Positions 1 to 9,999 of a DNA stretch of 26,730 nt are shown piece after piece. Numbering within the stretch: position 1 is the stretch's first letter; each line of letters starts with the position of its first letter. Source of the stretch: an uncultured Pseudomonadota bacterium (GTDB lineage Bacteria > Pseudomonadota > Gammaproteobacteria > Steroidobacterales > Steroidobacteraceae); NCBI GenBank assembly GCA_946479515.1, contig CAMLGF010000049.1, positions 1 through 26,730 on the forward strand, in the 5' to 3' direction. A program made the position numbers and the translations under genes. The notes under the pieces were generated by a model. That model saw only the letters and a program-made list of their open reading frames with translations, did no database searches and was not told the DNA's origin.

Positions 1-457
1 GGTTGAGGTCGATGCCGGACTGCTTCGGCAGGCCCTCGTGCAGCGACTTGCCCGCGTCCTCCTCGAGATGCGCGCGCGTGATGCCGATGATCTTGCGGCT
101 GCCGTCGTCGAGCAGGATCTCGAGCTTGCCCTTGGCGACGATGGGCAGCTCGTACTGGCTGATCTGGTAGCCCTTGGGAAGATCCGGGTAGAAGTAATTC
201 TTGCGCGCGAACACCGAGCGCGGCGCGATCTCCGCGCCGATGGCGAGACCGAACTTCACCGCCATGCGCACGGCCTCGGCGTTGAGCACGGGCAGCACGC
301 CGGGATACGCCAGGTCGACGAGATTGGCCTGCGAATTCGGCGCGGCGCCGTAGGCCGTGGCGGAACCCGAGAAGATCTTGGACTTCGTGGAGAGCTGCGC
401 GTGGATCTCCAGACCGATGACGGTTTCCCAGCCGTCGTTGTTGGCCGCGGCGCTCAT
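1..457 (-). CDS. gatB: Asp-tRNA(Asn)/Glu-tRNA(Gln) amidotransferase subunit B, N-terminal part (runs off left edge)
   Basis: GatB binds the misacylated Glu-tRNA(Gln) or Asp-tRNA(Asn) and activates it before amidation with ammonia supplied by GatA. On the minus strand the frame opens with an ATG at 457 and stays open to base 1, giving about 152 N-terminal residues. The family signature is plain: after a short leader comes [13 protein letters not shown], then TKSKIFSG, an [20 protein letters not shown] block and [13 protein letters not shown]. These belong to the GatB/GatE catalytic fold. The start codon shares one base with the gatA stop (TGATG), so the two are probably translationally coupled in a gatC-gatA-gatB operon. 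Only the 5' third of the gene is present; the cut is the window edge and not a truncation. Confidence 0.96.
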   Translation of the reverse strand, partial: MSAAANNDGWETVIGLEIHAQLSTKSKIFSGSATAYGAAPNSQANLVDLAYPGVLPVLNAEAVRMAVKFGLAIGAEIAPRSVFARKNYFYPDLPKGYQISQYELPIVAKGKLEILLDDGSRKIIGITRAHLEEDAGKSLHEGLPKQSGIDLN

Positions 458-1923
458 CACAGCACCTCCGTCACGTAGTCGGCAGGAATGCGGCGATGCC
501 AGTCGGTCTCCTTCTGGTAGGCATGCGCCACGTTCAGCAGCTTCGCCTCGGCGAAATGCGGACCGCAGATCTGCAGGCCCACGGGCAGCTCGCGCGCGAA
601 ACCGCAGGGAATCGACATGGCCGGCACGCCCGCCAGGTTCGCGCCGATGGTGTAGATGTCGTTGAGATACATCTGGATGGGATCGGACGCCTTGGCGCCG
701 ATCTCGAAGGCCACGTCGGGCGCGGTCGGCCCCATGAGCACGTCCACTTCGCCGAACGCGCGCCGGAAATCCTGGTTGATGAGCTGCCGCACGCGCTGCG
801 CCTTGAGGTAGTACGCGTCGTAATAGCCCGCGGACAGCACGTACGTGCCGGTCATGATGCGGCGCTTGACCTCGGCACCGAAGCCCTCGCCGCGCGAGCG
901 CTTGTAGAGATCCAGGAGGTCTTTCGGATCCTGGCAGCGGTAGCCATAGCGCACGCCGTCGAAGCGCGCCAGATTCGAAGAGCACTCGGCCGGTGCCACG
1001 ACGTAGTACGTGGGCACGGACAGCGGCAACGCGGGTAGTTTGACCTCGACGAGCTGCGCGCCGAGTTTCTCGTACACCGCCAGCGCCTCGCGGATGCACC
1101 GCTCGACGTCGCGCTCCAGGCCCTTGTCGAAGAACTCCTTGATGAGGCCGATCTTCAGGCCGGCGAGCGGCCGGTCGAGCTCGGCGACGTAGTCCGGCAC
1201 CGGCGCGTCCACGCTGGTGGAATCGCGCGGATCGAACCCGGCCATGGCCGAGAGCACCATGGCGGCATCCTCCGCGGATACCGAGATCAGGCCGCCCTGA
1301 TCGAGGCTGGAGGCGAAGGCGATCATGCCGTAGCGCGACACCCGCCCATAGGTGGGCTTGATGCCCGTCACGCCGCACAGCGAGGCGGGCTGGCGAATGG
1401 AGCCGCCGGTATCCGTGGCGGTGGCGATCGGGGCGATCCGGGCGGCCACGGCCGCGGCCGAACCACCCGAGCTGCCGCCCGGGACCAGTGCCGGATTCCA
1501 GGGGTTCTTCACCGGACCATACCAGCTGGTCTCGTTCGACGAGCCCATGGCGAACTCGTCCATGTTGGTCTTGCCGAGCGTGACCATGCCCGCGGCATTG
1601 AGCTTCTCGACCACGGTGGCGTCGTATGGCGACACGAAGTTGTCGAGCATCCGCGAGCCGCAGCTGGTCCTGACCCCGGTGGTGCAGAAGATGTCCTTGT
1701 GCGCCAGCGGCAGGCCGGTGAGCGGCCCCGCCTTGCCGCCCGCCAGCGCCCGGTCGGCGGCCTGCGCCTGGGCCAGGGCGGACTCGGCGGTGACGGTGAT
1801 GAAGGCATTGAGCCTGGGCTGCGAGGCCTCGACCCGCGCCAGCAGGCTGCGGGTGAGCTCCACCGCGGAAAATTCTTTGGCGCGGAGCTTCTTCGCGAGC
1901 TCCGCCAGCGTATAGGTATGCAT
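457..1923 (-). CDS. gatA: Asp-tRNA(Asn)/Glu-tRNA(Gln) amidotransferase subunit A (amidase)
   Basis: GatA hydrolyses glutamine and passes ammonia to GatB for tRNA-dependent Gln/Asn formation in the cytoplasm. The 488-residue product has the normal family length and the amidase signature. The Ser-cisSer-Lys triad can be placed by spacing as K76 (in LAHKD), S151 (in PGGSSGGS) and S175 (in [11 protein letters not shown]), the same 75 and 24 residue intervals as in characterised GatA. The ATG at 1923 begins [13 protein letters not shown], a typical GatA N-terminus. It lies 14 bp after the gatC stop and ends in a one-base overlap with gatB. Nothing in the sequence looks degenerate. Confidence 0.98.
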   Translation of the reverse strand: MHTYTLAELAKKLRAKEFSAVELTRSLLARVEASQPRLNAFITVTAESALAQAQAADRALAGGKAGPLTGLPLAHKDIFCTTGVRTSCGSRMLDNFVSPYDATVVEKLNAAGMVTLGKTNMDEFAMGSSNETSWYGPVKNPWNPALVPGGSSGGSAAAVAARIAPIATATDTGGSIRQPASLCGVTGIKPTYGRVSRYGMIAFASSLDQGGLISVSAEDAAMVLSAMAGFDPRDSTSVDAPVPDYVAELDRPLAGLKIGLIKEFFDKGLERDVERCIREALAVYEKLGAQLVEVKLPALPLSVPTYYVVAPAECSSNLARFDGVRYGYRCQDPKDLLDLYKRSRGEGFGAEVKRRIMTGTYVLSAGYYDAYYLKAQRVRQLINQDFRRAFGEVDVLMGPTAPDVAFEIGAKASDPIQMYLNDIYTIGANLAGVPAMSIPCGFARELPVGLQICGPHFAEAKLLNVAHAYQKETDWHRRIPADYVTEVL

Positions 1924-1937
1924 TTTCTTAGGGTTTC

Positions 1938-3388
<1,451 letters not shown>

Positions 3389-3394
3389 GGCACA

Positions 3395-4300
3395 GTGGCC
3401 GTTTTCGGCAGCGGCGGCAGCCGCGCACTCGGTGGACGGGGACCGTCCTTCGGGTTCCGCTTTTTCTGTTACGCCCTGCTGTCCGTGCTGCTCATGTTCT
3501 GGGACAAGCGCGGCGGCTGGCTCGATACGGCGCGCTACGGCCTGCAGGCCGCCATCTATCCACTGCAGCTGGCGGTCAATTCGCCGTCCGCGGCATGGCG
3601 CTGGCTGGAAGAGAGCTTCACCACGCGCGAGAAGCTGCAGGCGGAAGTCGACCGGCTGCACGCGCAGCTGCGCGACCAGCAGCTGATCACGCTGCGCCAG
3701 GCGGCGCTGGTGCGGGAGAACGCCACGCTGCGCGGCCTGAACGCCGCGCTCCCGGATGTGATCGAGAAGCGCCTGGTGGGCGAGGTGATCAGCGTGGAAG
3801 TCTCGACGCTGCGCCAGCGCCTGCTGGTCAATCGCGGCGGCCGCGACGGCATCTTCAAGGCGCAACCCGTGGTCACCGGCAAGGGCGTGCTCGGCCAGGT
3901 GTTCCGCATCGGGCCTTTCAGTGCGGAGATCATCCTCGTGACCGACGCCGAGCACGCGTTGCCCGTCCAGGTGCTGCGCTCCGGCGTGCGCACCATCGCG
4001 CTCGGCACCGGCCGGGCGACCGCGCTCGAACTACCCTACGTGCCACAGAACTACGACGTGCAGGTGGGTGACGTGCTGGTCACTTCCGGGCTCGGTCGGG
4101 TGTTTCCGTTCGGCCTGCCGGTGGCGCGGGTCACGCGCGTGGACCGCGACCCCACGCAGCCCCTGGCGAGCATCCACGCCGCGCCGCTCGCCGACATCGA
4201 ATCCGACCGCGAAGTGCTGTTCATCTGGCCGCGCGCCGGCCATCCGGCCTCGCCCGCCTCGGAGGCGGAACTGGCGGTGGAGGTACCCCGGCAGCCATGA
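3395..4300 (+). CDS. mreC: Rod-shape determining protein MreC
   Basis: MreC is a bitopic inner-membrane protein whose periplasmic part forms filaments and activates PBP2/RodA. The 301-residue product has a single N-terminal membrane span at about residues 21-37, a coiled-coil-like Leu/Glu/Gln-rich segment at about 73-118, and then the paired beta-barrel MreC core (LVGEVISVEVSTLRQRLLVN, DGIFKAQPVV, GKGVLGQVF, DVLVTSGLG). It begins with GTG at 3395, and the AAGG overlapping the mreB stop provides a Shine-Dalgarno at good spacing. Its stop overlaps the mreD start by four bases (ATGA), indicating coupled translation. The tail after the core is short and Pro/Ala/Glu-rich. Confidence 0.96.
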   Translation: MAVFGSGGSRALGGRGPSFGFRFFCYALLSVLLMFWDKRGGWLDTARYGLQAAIYPLQLAVNSPSAAWRWLEESFTTREKLQAEVDRLHAQLRDQQLITLRQAALVRENATLRGLNAALPDVIEKRLVGEVISVEVSTLRQRLLVNRGGRDGIFKAQPVVTGKGVLGQVFRIGPFSAEIILVTDAEHALPVQVLRSGVRTIALGTGRATALELPYVPQNYDVQVGDVLVTSGLGRVFPFGLPVARVTRVDRDPTQPLASIHAAPLADIESDREVLFIWPRAGHPASPASEAELAVEVPRQP

Positions 4301-4776
4301 GCTTCGCCCGTCGCGAACCCCGCTGGGCCGTGTTCTTCACGGCGCTGGTCGCTCTGGTGGCGCAGGTCATGCCTCTGCCCGACTGGCTGTCGGTGGTGCG
4401 CCCCTCGTTCCTGGGGCTGGTCATCATCTACTGGAGCATCTTCGCGCCGCACGCCGGCGGCATCTTCGCCGCGTGGGCCGCCGGACTGGCGCTCGACGTG
4501 TTCAAGGGCGACGTGCTGGGACAGAACGCGCTCGCCATCGCGCTCATTGCCTACATCACCATGACCCTGCACCAGCGGCTGCGCAACCAGACCATGGTGC
4601 AGCAGTCGCTGTTCGTGTTCGCGATGCTGTTCGTGAGCGAAGTGGTGGTCTGGAGCATCGAAGGCTTCAGTGGCCACGTGGTGTCCACGCCCTGGCGCTG
4701 GATCCAGCCGATGATCGGCGCCATGCTCTGGCCGTTCGTCGCGATGCTGGTGGGCCGCACCCACAGCCGCACCTGA
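4297..4776 (+). CDS. mreD: Rod-shape determining membrane protein MreD
   Basis: MreD is a small integral membrane partner of MreC in the elongasome. The 159-residue product is hydrophobic throughout, with about five membrane segments. It carries the family pattern MPLPDWLSVVRPSFLGLVIIYW near the N-terminus and a GLALDVFKGDVLGQNALA block in the first half. The first codons overlap the end of mreC (ATGA), and the PBP2 gene begins 10 bp after its stop. The position in the mre operon and the length fit the family; I see nothing unusual. Confidence 0.95.
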   Translation: MSFARREPRWAVFFTALVALVAQVMPLPDWLSVVRPSFLGLVIIYWSIFAPHAGGIFAAWAAGLALDVFKGDVLGQNALAIALIAYITMTLHQRLRNQTMVQQSLFVFAMLFVSEVVVWSIEGFSGHVVSTPWRWIQPMIGAMLWPFVAMLVGRTHSRT

Positions 4777-4786
4777 GGGGGCGCAC

Positions 4787-6820
4787 GTGGGCACGGTGCG
4801 CATCAAGGATCACTGGGGCGAACAGCGATTGTTCGAACGGCGCGCGCTCGCGGCCGCCTTCATCATCGCGGCGCTCACCTGCGTGCTGGTCGGCCGGCTG
4901 GTCGTGCTGCAGATCCTGCGCTACGACTACTACGCGGATCTGTCCCAGGGCAATCGCGTGCGCGTCGAGCCCCTGCCCGCGCAGCGCGGCCTCATCCTCG
5001 ATCGCAACGGACAGGTGCTGGCCGAGAATCGTCCGGCATTCCAGCTGGAACTGGTGCGCGAGCGCGTACCCGACGTGGATGACACGCTGCAGCGCCTGAT
5101 CGACATCGGTGTGCTGGAGGCCGACGATCTCGATGACACGCGCAAGCTCGTCAAGTCGCGCCGCGGCTTCGAGAGCGTGCCGATCCGGCTGCGGCTCACC
5201 GACGAGGAGATCGCGCGCTTCGCCGTGTACCGCTACGAATTCCCGGGCGTCGACATCGCCACCCGCCTCACGCGGTTCTACCCGCATGGCGAGCACGCCG
5301 TGCACGCGCTCGGCTACGTGGCCGCGATCAGCGAGAACGACGTCAAGAAGCTCGAGAAGGAAAACCAGCTCGGCAAGTACGCCGGCACCACGTTGATCGG
5401 CAAGAACGGCATCGAGGAGTCCTATGAAGAAGAGCTGCACGGCGTCGACGGTTCGCGACAGATCCTGGTGAATGCCGCGGGCCGCTCGGTCCAGCGGCAG
5501 GGCACGCTCGCCCCCGACCTGCAGGAGATCAAGCCACAGCCCGGCAGCGACATCATCACATCCATCGATTTCCCCTCGCAGCTTGCCGCCGAGGAGGGGC
5601 TCATCGGCCGGCGCGGCGCGGTGGTGGCCATCGACCCCAACAACGGCGATGTGATCGCCATGGTCTCGGAGCCCGGCTTCGATCCCAACGCCTTCGGCCG
5701 CGGGCTCACGCGCCCCGAGTACGCGGCGCTGCGCGACAACATCGACGTGCCGCTGCTCAACCGCGCGATCCGCGGGCAATATCCGTCGGGCTCCACCATC
5801 AAGCCGGGACTTGCGCTCGCGGGACTCGCGTACCACGAAGTCGAACCCAACGAGACGAGGTTCTGCCCGGGCATCTGGCGCCTGCCCGGCAGCAGCCTCG
5901 CCTTCCGTGAAGGGCGATCCGGCCGTCATGGCGCGATGGACCTGCGCCATGCCATCGCCAGGTCCTGCGACGTGTACTTCTACGGTCTCGCCAATGACAT
6001 CGGCGTGGATCACATCTCCGAGTTCCTCGGGCCGTTCGGCTTCGGCAGCCTCACCGGTATCGACATCGGCGGCGAGAAACCGGGCCTGCTGCCGTCGAGG
6101 GAATGGAAACGCAAGGCATTCAAGCACCCCGAGGATCAGATCTGGTTTCCCGGCGAAACGGTGAACCTGGGTATCGGCCAGGGCTACTTCCTGGTCACAC
6201 CGCTGCAGCTCGCACACTACGTGTCGATCATCGCGAATCGCGGCACGTCTTATAGGCCGCGCCTCGTGACTGGCTTGCGCGATCCGGCCACCGGTGAAGT
6301 GAAGCTCCTGCCGGTCGTGAAGAACGAAGAGATCAAGACGGTCAGCCCCGAGCAGTGGCAGATCGTCACGGAAGGCATGGCCGGCACACTGCGCTACGGC
6401 ACGGCCGCCGCATTCGCCGGCAAGAACATGACCTACACGATTGCCGGCAAGACCGGCACCGCGCAGGTGTTCACCGTCGCGCGCAACCAGAGCCTCGACA
6501 ACCAGAAGACCGTGTCCGATCGCTTGCGCGACCACTCGTGGTTCGTCGCGTTCGCGCCGGCCGAGCAGCCACGCATCGCCGTCGCGGTGATCGTGGAGAA
6601 CGGTGGCTTCGGTGCGTCGCTCGCCTCGCCGATCGCGCGCAAGGTCATGGACACGTACCTGCTCGACGCCAACGGCCAGCTCAAAGTGCCGCTGCCACCG
6701 GGCACGGCACCGCTGACACCCGGCCCGGGCTACGGACCCATCATTCCCGGAAAGGCCGCAGCCCCGGCCGCCGCGGCTCCTCCGAAAGAGGACGCTCCGG
6801 ACGCCCCGGCGGAGGACTGA
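4787..6820 (+). CDS. mrdA: Penicillin-binding protein 2 (elongasome D,D-transpeptidase)
   Basis: PBP2 cross-links peptidoglycan during elongation, working with the RodA glycosyltransferase in the periplasm. The 677-residue protein has a short cytoplasmic tail, one membrane anchor at about 20-42, a PBP dimerisation (pedestal) region from about 60 to 235, and a transpeptidase domain from about 270. The three active-site motifs are visible: S336-TI-K339 (PSGSTIKP), the SxN-type triad S393-C-D395, and K555-T-G557 (AGKTGTAQ). The last 45 residues are a Pro/Ala-rich tail. It starts at GTG 4787, ten bases after mreD, and is followed four bases later by rodA, forming the usual mrdA-rodA pair. Confidence 0.97.
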   Translation: MGTVRIKDHWGEQRLFERRALAAAFIIAALTCVLVGRLVVLQILRYDYYADLSQGNRVRVEPLPAQRGLILDRNGQVLAENRPAFQLELVRERVPDVDDTLQRLIDIGVLEADDLDDTRKLVKSRRGFESVPIRLRLTDEEIARFAVYRYEFPGVDIATRLTRFYPHGEHAVHALGYVAAISENDVKKLEKENQLGKYAGTTLIGKNGIEESYEEELHGVDGSRQILVNAAGRSVQRQGTLAPDLQEIKPQPGSDIITSIDFPSQLAAEEGLIGRRGAVVAIDPNNGDVIAMVSEPGFDPNAFGRGLTRPEYAALRDNIDVPLLNRAIRGQYPSGSTIKPGLALAGLAYHEVEPNETRFCPGIWRLPGSSLAFREGRSGRHGAMDLRHAIARSCDVYFYGLANDIGVDHISEFLGPFGFGSLTGIDIGGEKPGLLPSREWKRKAFKHPEDQIWFPGETVNLGIGQGYFLVTPLQLAHYVSIIANRGTSYRPRLVTGLRDPATGEVKLLPVVKNEEIKTVSPEQWQIVTEGMAGTLRYGTAAAFAGKNMTYTIAGKTGTAQVFTVARNQSLDNQKTVSDRLRDHSWFVAFAPAEQPRIAVAVIVENGGFGASLASPIARKVMDTYLLDANGQLKVPLPPGTAPLTPGPGYGPIIPGKAAAPAAAAPPKEDAPDAPAED

Positions 6821-6824
6821 CCTC

Positions 6825-7964
6825 ATGATTTACCAACAAGTCCACGCAGGCTCACGCAGCCAGCGCACGTTCACGTTCGCAGCGCGCATCCTTGGCGCGC
6901 TCAAGCTCGACGGCCCACTGCTCATCGGCCTCGGCCTGATCACGCTGTTCGGGCTTGTGGTGCTCTACAGCGCCTCGGGCCAGAACTGGAACATGGTGAT
7001 CAAGGCGGCGATCCGCGCCGCGCTCGGCGGCATCGCGATGTGCGCGCTCGCGCAGGTGAAGCCAGCCTTCCTGCGCCGGCTCGCCCTGCCGCTGTGGTGC
7101 CTGGGCGTCGCGCTGCTGATCGTCGTCGACATCACCGGCCACATCGGCAAGGGCGCGCAGCGCTGGCTGGACATCGGCTTCCGCTTCCAGCCCTCGGAGC
7201 TCATGAAGCTCGGCGTGCCCATGGTCTGCGCCTGGTGGCTGCACGAGCGGCCGCTGCCGCCGGATTGGAAATCACTGATCGTGCTGGCGATGCTGATCCT
7301 CATTCCGTCGGCACTGACCATCCTGCAGCCGGACCTGGGCACGGGCGGGCTCATCCTCATCGCCGGCACGCTGGTGGTGATCATGGCGGGGCTGCAGTTT
7401 CGCGTGATGTTCGGCCTGGCGGCGCTGGGAGCCGCCGCGGCGTGGTTCGCATGGCAGTATGTTCTGTATCCCTACCAGAAGCAGCGCGTGTTCACGCTGC
7501 TCGATCCCGAGTCGGACAAGCTCGGCGCGGGTTACCACATCATCCAGTCGCAGATCGCCATCGGGTCGGGCGGCGTGTTCGGCAAGGGCCTGCTCAATGG
7601 CTCGCAGGGCCAGCTCGAGTTCCTGCCCGAGCGCACCACGGACTTCATCTTCGCCATGGTGGGCGAAGAGCTGGGTCTCGTCGGCGCAACGCTGTTGCTC
7701 CTGCTCTACGGCTTCGTCGTAGGACGCGCGCTGTATCTCGCCGTCGAAACGCAGGACACGTTCGCGCGCCTGCTCGCCGGCTCGATCGCGCTCACGTTCT
7801 TCGTGTACGTGTTCATCAACGCGGGCATGGTGAGCGGACTGCTGCCCGTGGTCGGCGTGCCACTGCCGCTGGTCAGTTACGGCGGCACATCGATGGTGAC
7901 CCTGCTGGCGAGCTTCGGTATTCTCATGAGCCTCTACTCCCACCGGAAGCTCGTCGCGTCCTGA
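6825..7964 (+). CDS. rodA: Peptidoglycan glycosyltransferase RodA (SEDS family)
   Basis: RodA polymerises lipid II into glycan strands in the elongasome. The 379-residue product is a polytopic membrane protein with the SEDS signatures: YSASGQN in the first helix region, GHIGKGAQRWLDIGFRFQPS, LQPDLGTGG, and the catalytic-loop sequence FLPERTTDFIF, whose Asp is residue 273. The closing block is PLPLVSYGGTSM. It starts with ATG at 6825 just after mrdA, and its stop overlaps the mltB start by one base (TGATG). The N-terminus before the first helix is about 28 residues and includes a basic stretch. Confidence 0.97.
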   Translation: MIYQQVHAGSRSQRTFTFAARILGALKLDGPLLIGLGLITLFGLVVLYSASGQNWNMVIKAAIRAALGGIAMCALAQVKPAFLRRLALPLWCLGVALLIVVDITGHIGKGAQRWLDIGFRFQPSELMKLGVPMVCAWWLHERPLPPDWKSLIVLAMLILIPSALTILQPDLGTGGLILIAGTLVVIMAGLQFRVMFGLAALGAAAAWFAWQYVLYPYQKQRVFTLLDPESDKLGAGYHIIQSQIAIGSGGVFGKGLLNGSQGQLEFLPERTTDFIFAMVGEELGLVGATLLLLLYGFVVGRALYLAVETQDTFARLLAGSIALTFFVYVFINAGMVSGLLPVVGVPLPLVSYGGTSMVTLLASFGILMSLYSHRKLVAS

Positions 7965-9010
7965 TGCGTTGCGTCCATGCGCTGGCACTGATATCCATTC
8001 TTTTCACGAGCACCGCCTTCGCGCAGAGCTCGTTCGCCGGCCGCACGCGCTTCGACCTCGATCGCCCCGAGATCCGCGAGTTCGTCGAGAAGGTCGCGGC
8101 GAGCCAGAAGATGCAGCCGCTCGACGTGTACCGGCTGCTGGCCAAGGCCGAGCCGCAGCCGCGGATCATCGAGCTGATCAGCAAGCCCGCGGAGAAGGTC
8201 TCGCCCTGGTACGAGTATCGCAGGAACTTCCTGACCGAGCAGCGCATCGCCGAGGGCGCGCGCTTCATGCTCGAGCACCGTGCCCGGCTGGAGAAGGCGC
8301 GCCGGGAAACCGGCGTGGCGCCCGAGTACGTGGTCGCCATCATCGGCGTCGAGACTTTCTACGGCCGCATCACCGGCAAGTACCGGGTGCTCGACGCGCT
8401 GTCCACGCTCGCCTTCGACTATCCACCGCGCGCGGACTACTTCAAGGGCGAGCTCGCGCAGTTCATCGCGCTGTCGAACGAGGAGCAGGTCGACCCGCTG
8501 ACCGCTCTCGGCTCGTACGCCGGAGCCATGGGCGCCGGCCAGTTCATGCCCTCGAGCTACCGCCGCTATGCCGTGGACGGTGGCGACGACCAGCAGCGCA
8601 ACCTGTTCGCCGACTGGGACGACATCATCGCCAGCGTCGCTAACTACTTCAAGAAGAACGGCTGGGTTGCGGGCGGACCGGTGCTCGCCGCGGCCGAGCT
8701 GCCGCCCGATGCGCCCGTGGCCGCCGACGCGGGCAACCTCGCGCTCAACGACACCGTGGCCGGCCTCAAGGCCAAGGGCGTGGTGTTCGACGCGGGCGCG
8801 CAGCCGCAGGACACGCCGGCACTGCTGGTGCCGGCCGAAGAAGAGAGCGGCCCCGCGTATCGCGTGGGCTATCGCAATTTCGAAGTGATCACGCGTTACA
8901 ACCGCAGCGTGCGCTATGCCATGGCGGTGCACGATCTCGCCACCACGATTGCCGAGCGCGTCGACGAGGCCAAGCTCGCCGCGCACCCGGCCGGGACCTC
9001 GGCACCCTGA
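7964..9010 (+). CDS. mltB: Lytic murein transglycosylase B
   Basis: MltB cleaves glycan strands, forming 1,6-anhydroMurNAc ends. The 348-residue protein begins with a signal peptide (hydrophobic core about residues 5-19, likely cut at AFA-Q near residue 20). No lipobox Cys is present at the cleavage site, so it looks soluble and periplasmic, like the soluble SltB forms. Family motifs are clear: the catalytic Glu is E130 in IIGVETFYGRITGKY, followed by TLAFDYPPRADYF and GAMGAGQFMPSSYRRYAVD. The reading frame is open far upstream into rodA, but the ATG at 7964 is the first that gives a signal peptide. It overlaps rodA and rlpA by one base each, so the three genes are coupled. Confidence 0.95.
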   Translation: MRCVHALALISILFTSTAFAQSSFAGRTRFDLDRPEIREFVEKVAASQKMQPLDVYRLLAKAEPQPRIIELISKPAEKVSPWYEYRRNFLTEQRIAEGARFMLEHRARLEKARRETGVAPEYVVAIIGVETFYGRITGKYRVLDALSTLAFDYPPRADYFKGELAQFIALSNEEQVDPLTALGSYAGAMGAGQFMPSSYRRYAVDGGDDQQRNLFADWDDIIASVANYFKKNGWVAGGPVLAAAELPPDAPVAADAGNLALNDTVAGLKAKGVVFDAGAQPQDTPALLVPAEEESGPAYRVGYRNFEVITRYNRSVRYAMAVHDLATTIAERVDEAKLAAHPAGTSAP

Positions 9011-9948
9011 TGGCGACGCCGCGGCGCACATTCCGCCCGGCCGCGCCGCTGCTGTGTCTCGCGCTCGTGCTGTCGTTGAGCGGCTGCGGCATCGTCGGCC
9101 GCAAGCATCACCCGGCGCCGGCCACGCGCATTCCCTCGGGCTCGAACGTGCCCTATCCACCACCCGACGTGCTCGCCATTCCCGATGCCGTGCCGCGTTA
9201 CGAGCCGCGCGGCACGCGCGGCAACCCGCCGTTCTACGAAGTCTTCGGCAAGCGCTACTACGTCATGGCCAGCGCCGAGGGCTGGGTGGAGCGCGGCACC
9301 GCCTCGTGGTACGGGCCAGGTTTCCATGCGGCTTCCACGTCGCTCGGTGAGCCCTATGACATGTACGGCATGACGGCCGCGCACAAGACGCTGCCCATTC
9401 CCGCGTATGCCGAGGTGACCAACCTGCGCAACGGCCGCAAGGTGGTGGTGCGCATCAACGATCGCGGGCCCTTCGTGGGAAATCGCATCATCGACCTGTC
9501 CTACACGGCCGCGGCCAAGCTCGACATGCTCACCGCCGGCACCGCGCCCGTGGAAGTGCGCGTCATCACGCCCTCCTCGCATTGCTGCGCGCGCGGCGCG
9601 GGCTCGGCCGAGCCGCCCGTGCCCCCGGTCACGCCACCCGCCGCGGCCAGCGCGGCGCCGTCTCCGCCGCCGGTGACCGTGGTGAATGCGCCGGCGGCGC
9701 CGGCGCCCGGCGCGCACGTCATGTACATCCAGGCCGGGGTGTTCGCCGATCACGAGAATGCGCGACGACGCGTGGAGTCGCTGCTGGCCGCGGGCCTGGA
9801 GCTCGCGAGTCTCGACGAGCTGCAGGGCCAGCGCACCCTGCATCGCGTGCGCGTCGGGCCCTTCTCCAACGTCGAGGAGTTCGACCTGGCGATGCAGCGC
9901 CTGCGCGCGCTCGGCATTCACGACGCGCATCTGATGCCCACGCCGTGA
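9010..9948 (+). CDS. rlpA: RlpA-type septal-ring lytic transglycosylase, lipoprotein
   Basis: RlpA is an outer-membrane lipoprotein whose double-psi beta-barrel domain cleaves denuded glycan strands in Pseudomonas, and whose SPOR domain binds such glycans at the septum. The 312-residue product has a lipoprotein signal with lipobox LSGC (C26). The RlpA domain runs from about 93 to 185 and includes RGTASWYGPGFH and VRINDRGPF. A Pro/Ala-rich linker spans about 200-235, and a SPOR domain runs from about 236 to 312. E114 and D151 lie 37 residues apart, as do the catalytic Glu and Asp of characterised RlpA. An unusual adjacent Cys pair (C192-C193) sits at the start of the linker. It overlaps mltB by one base; no dacC follows. 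Confidence 0.94.
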   Translation: MATPRRTFRPAAPLLCLALVLSLSGCGIVGRKHHPAPATRIPSGSNVPYPPPDVLAIPDAVPRYEPRGTRGNPPFYEVFGKRYYVMASAEGWVERGTASWYGPGFHAASTSLGEPYDMYGMTAAHKTLPIPAYAEVTNLRNGRKVVVRINDRGPFVGNRIIDLSYTAAAKLDMLTAGTAPVEVRVITPSSHCCARGAGSAEPPVPPVTPPAAASAAPSPPPVTVVNAPAAPAPGAHVMYIQAGVFADHENARRRVESLLAAGLELASLDELQGQRTLHRVRVGPFSNVEEFDLAMQRLRALGIHDAHLMPTP

Positions 9949-9987
9949 ACGTCCGGCTGACGCGCCCTATGCGGCGCGCCGGCGGCG

Positions 9988-9993
9988 TACAAT
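9988..9993 (+). promoter_or_regulatory. Candidate -10 element for the aminotransferase gene
   Basis: TACAAT (5 of 6 to the -10 consensus) ends six bases before the ATG at 10000. A transcription start at normal distance would fall on or next to the A of the start codon, giving a leaderless mRNA. No good -35 is visible at standard spacing. A 6-bp inverted repeat (CGCGCC/GGCGCG at 9961-9978) lies just upstream, without a T-run. Confidence 0.4.
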
Positions 9994-9999
9994 TTCCCG

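Noticed and set aside
4667..6826. 719-codon minus-strand open frame
   Set aside because: Antisense shadow of the PBP2 gene; composition is typical of a GC-rich shadow frame.
7040..7963. Upstream in-frame extension of mltB
   Set aside because: It overlaps rodA in another frame and is Arg/Ala-rich; the ATG at 7964 gives a proper signal peptide and a TGATG junction.
9961..9978. Hairpin CGCGCC/GGCGCG between rlpA and the aminotransferase as a terminator
   Set aside because: The stem is only 6 bp, has no T-run and can easily occur by chance in such GC-rich sequence.
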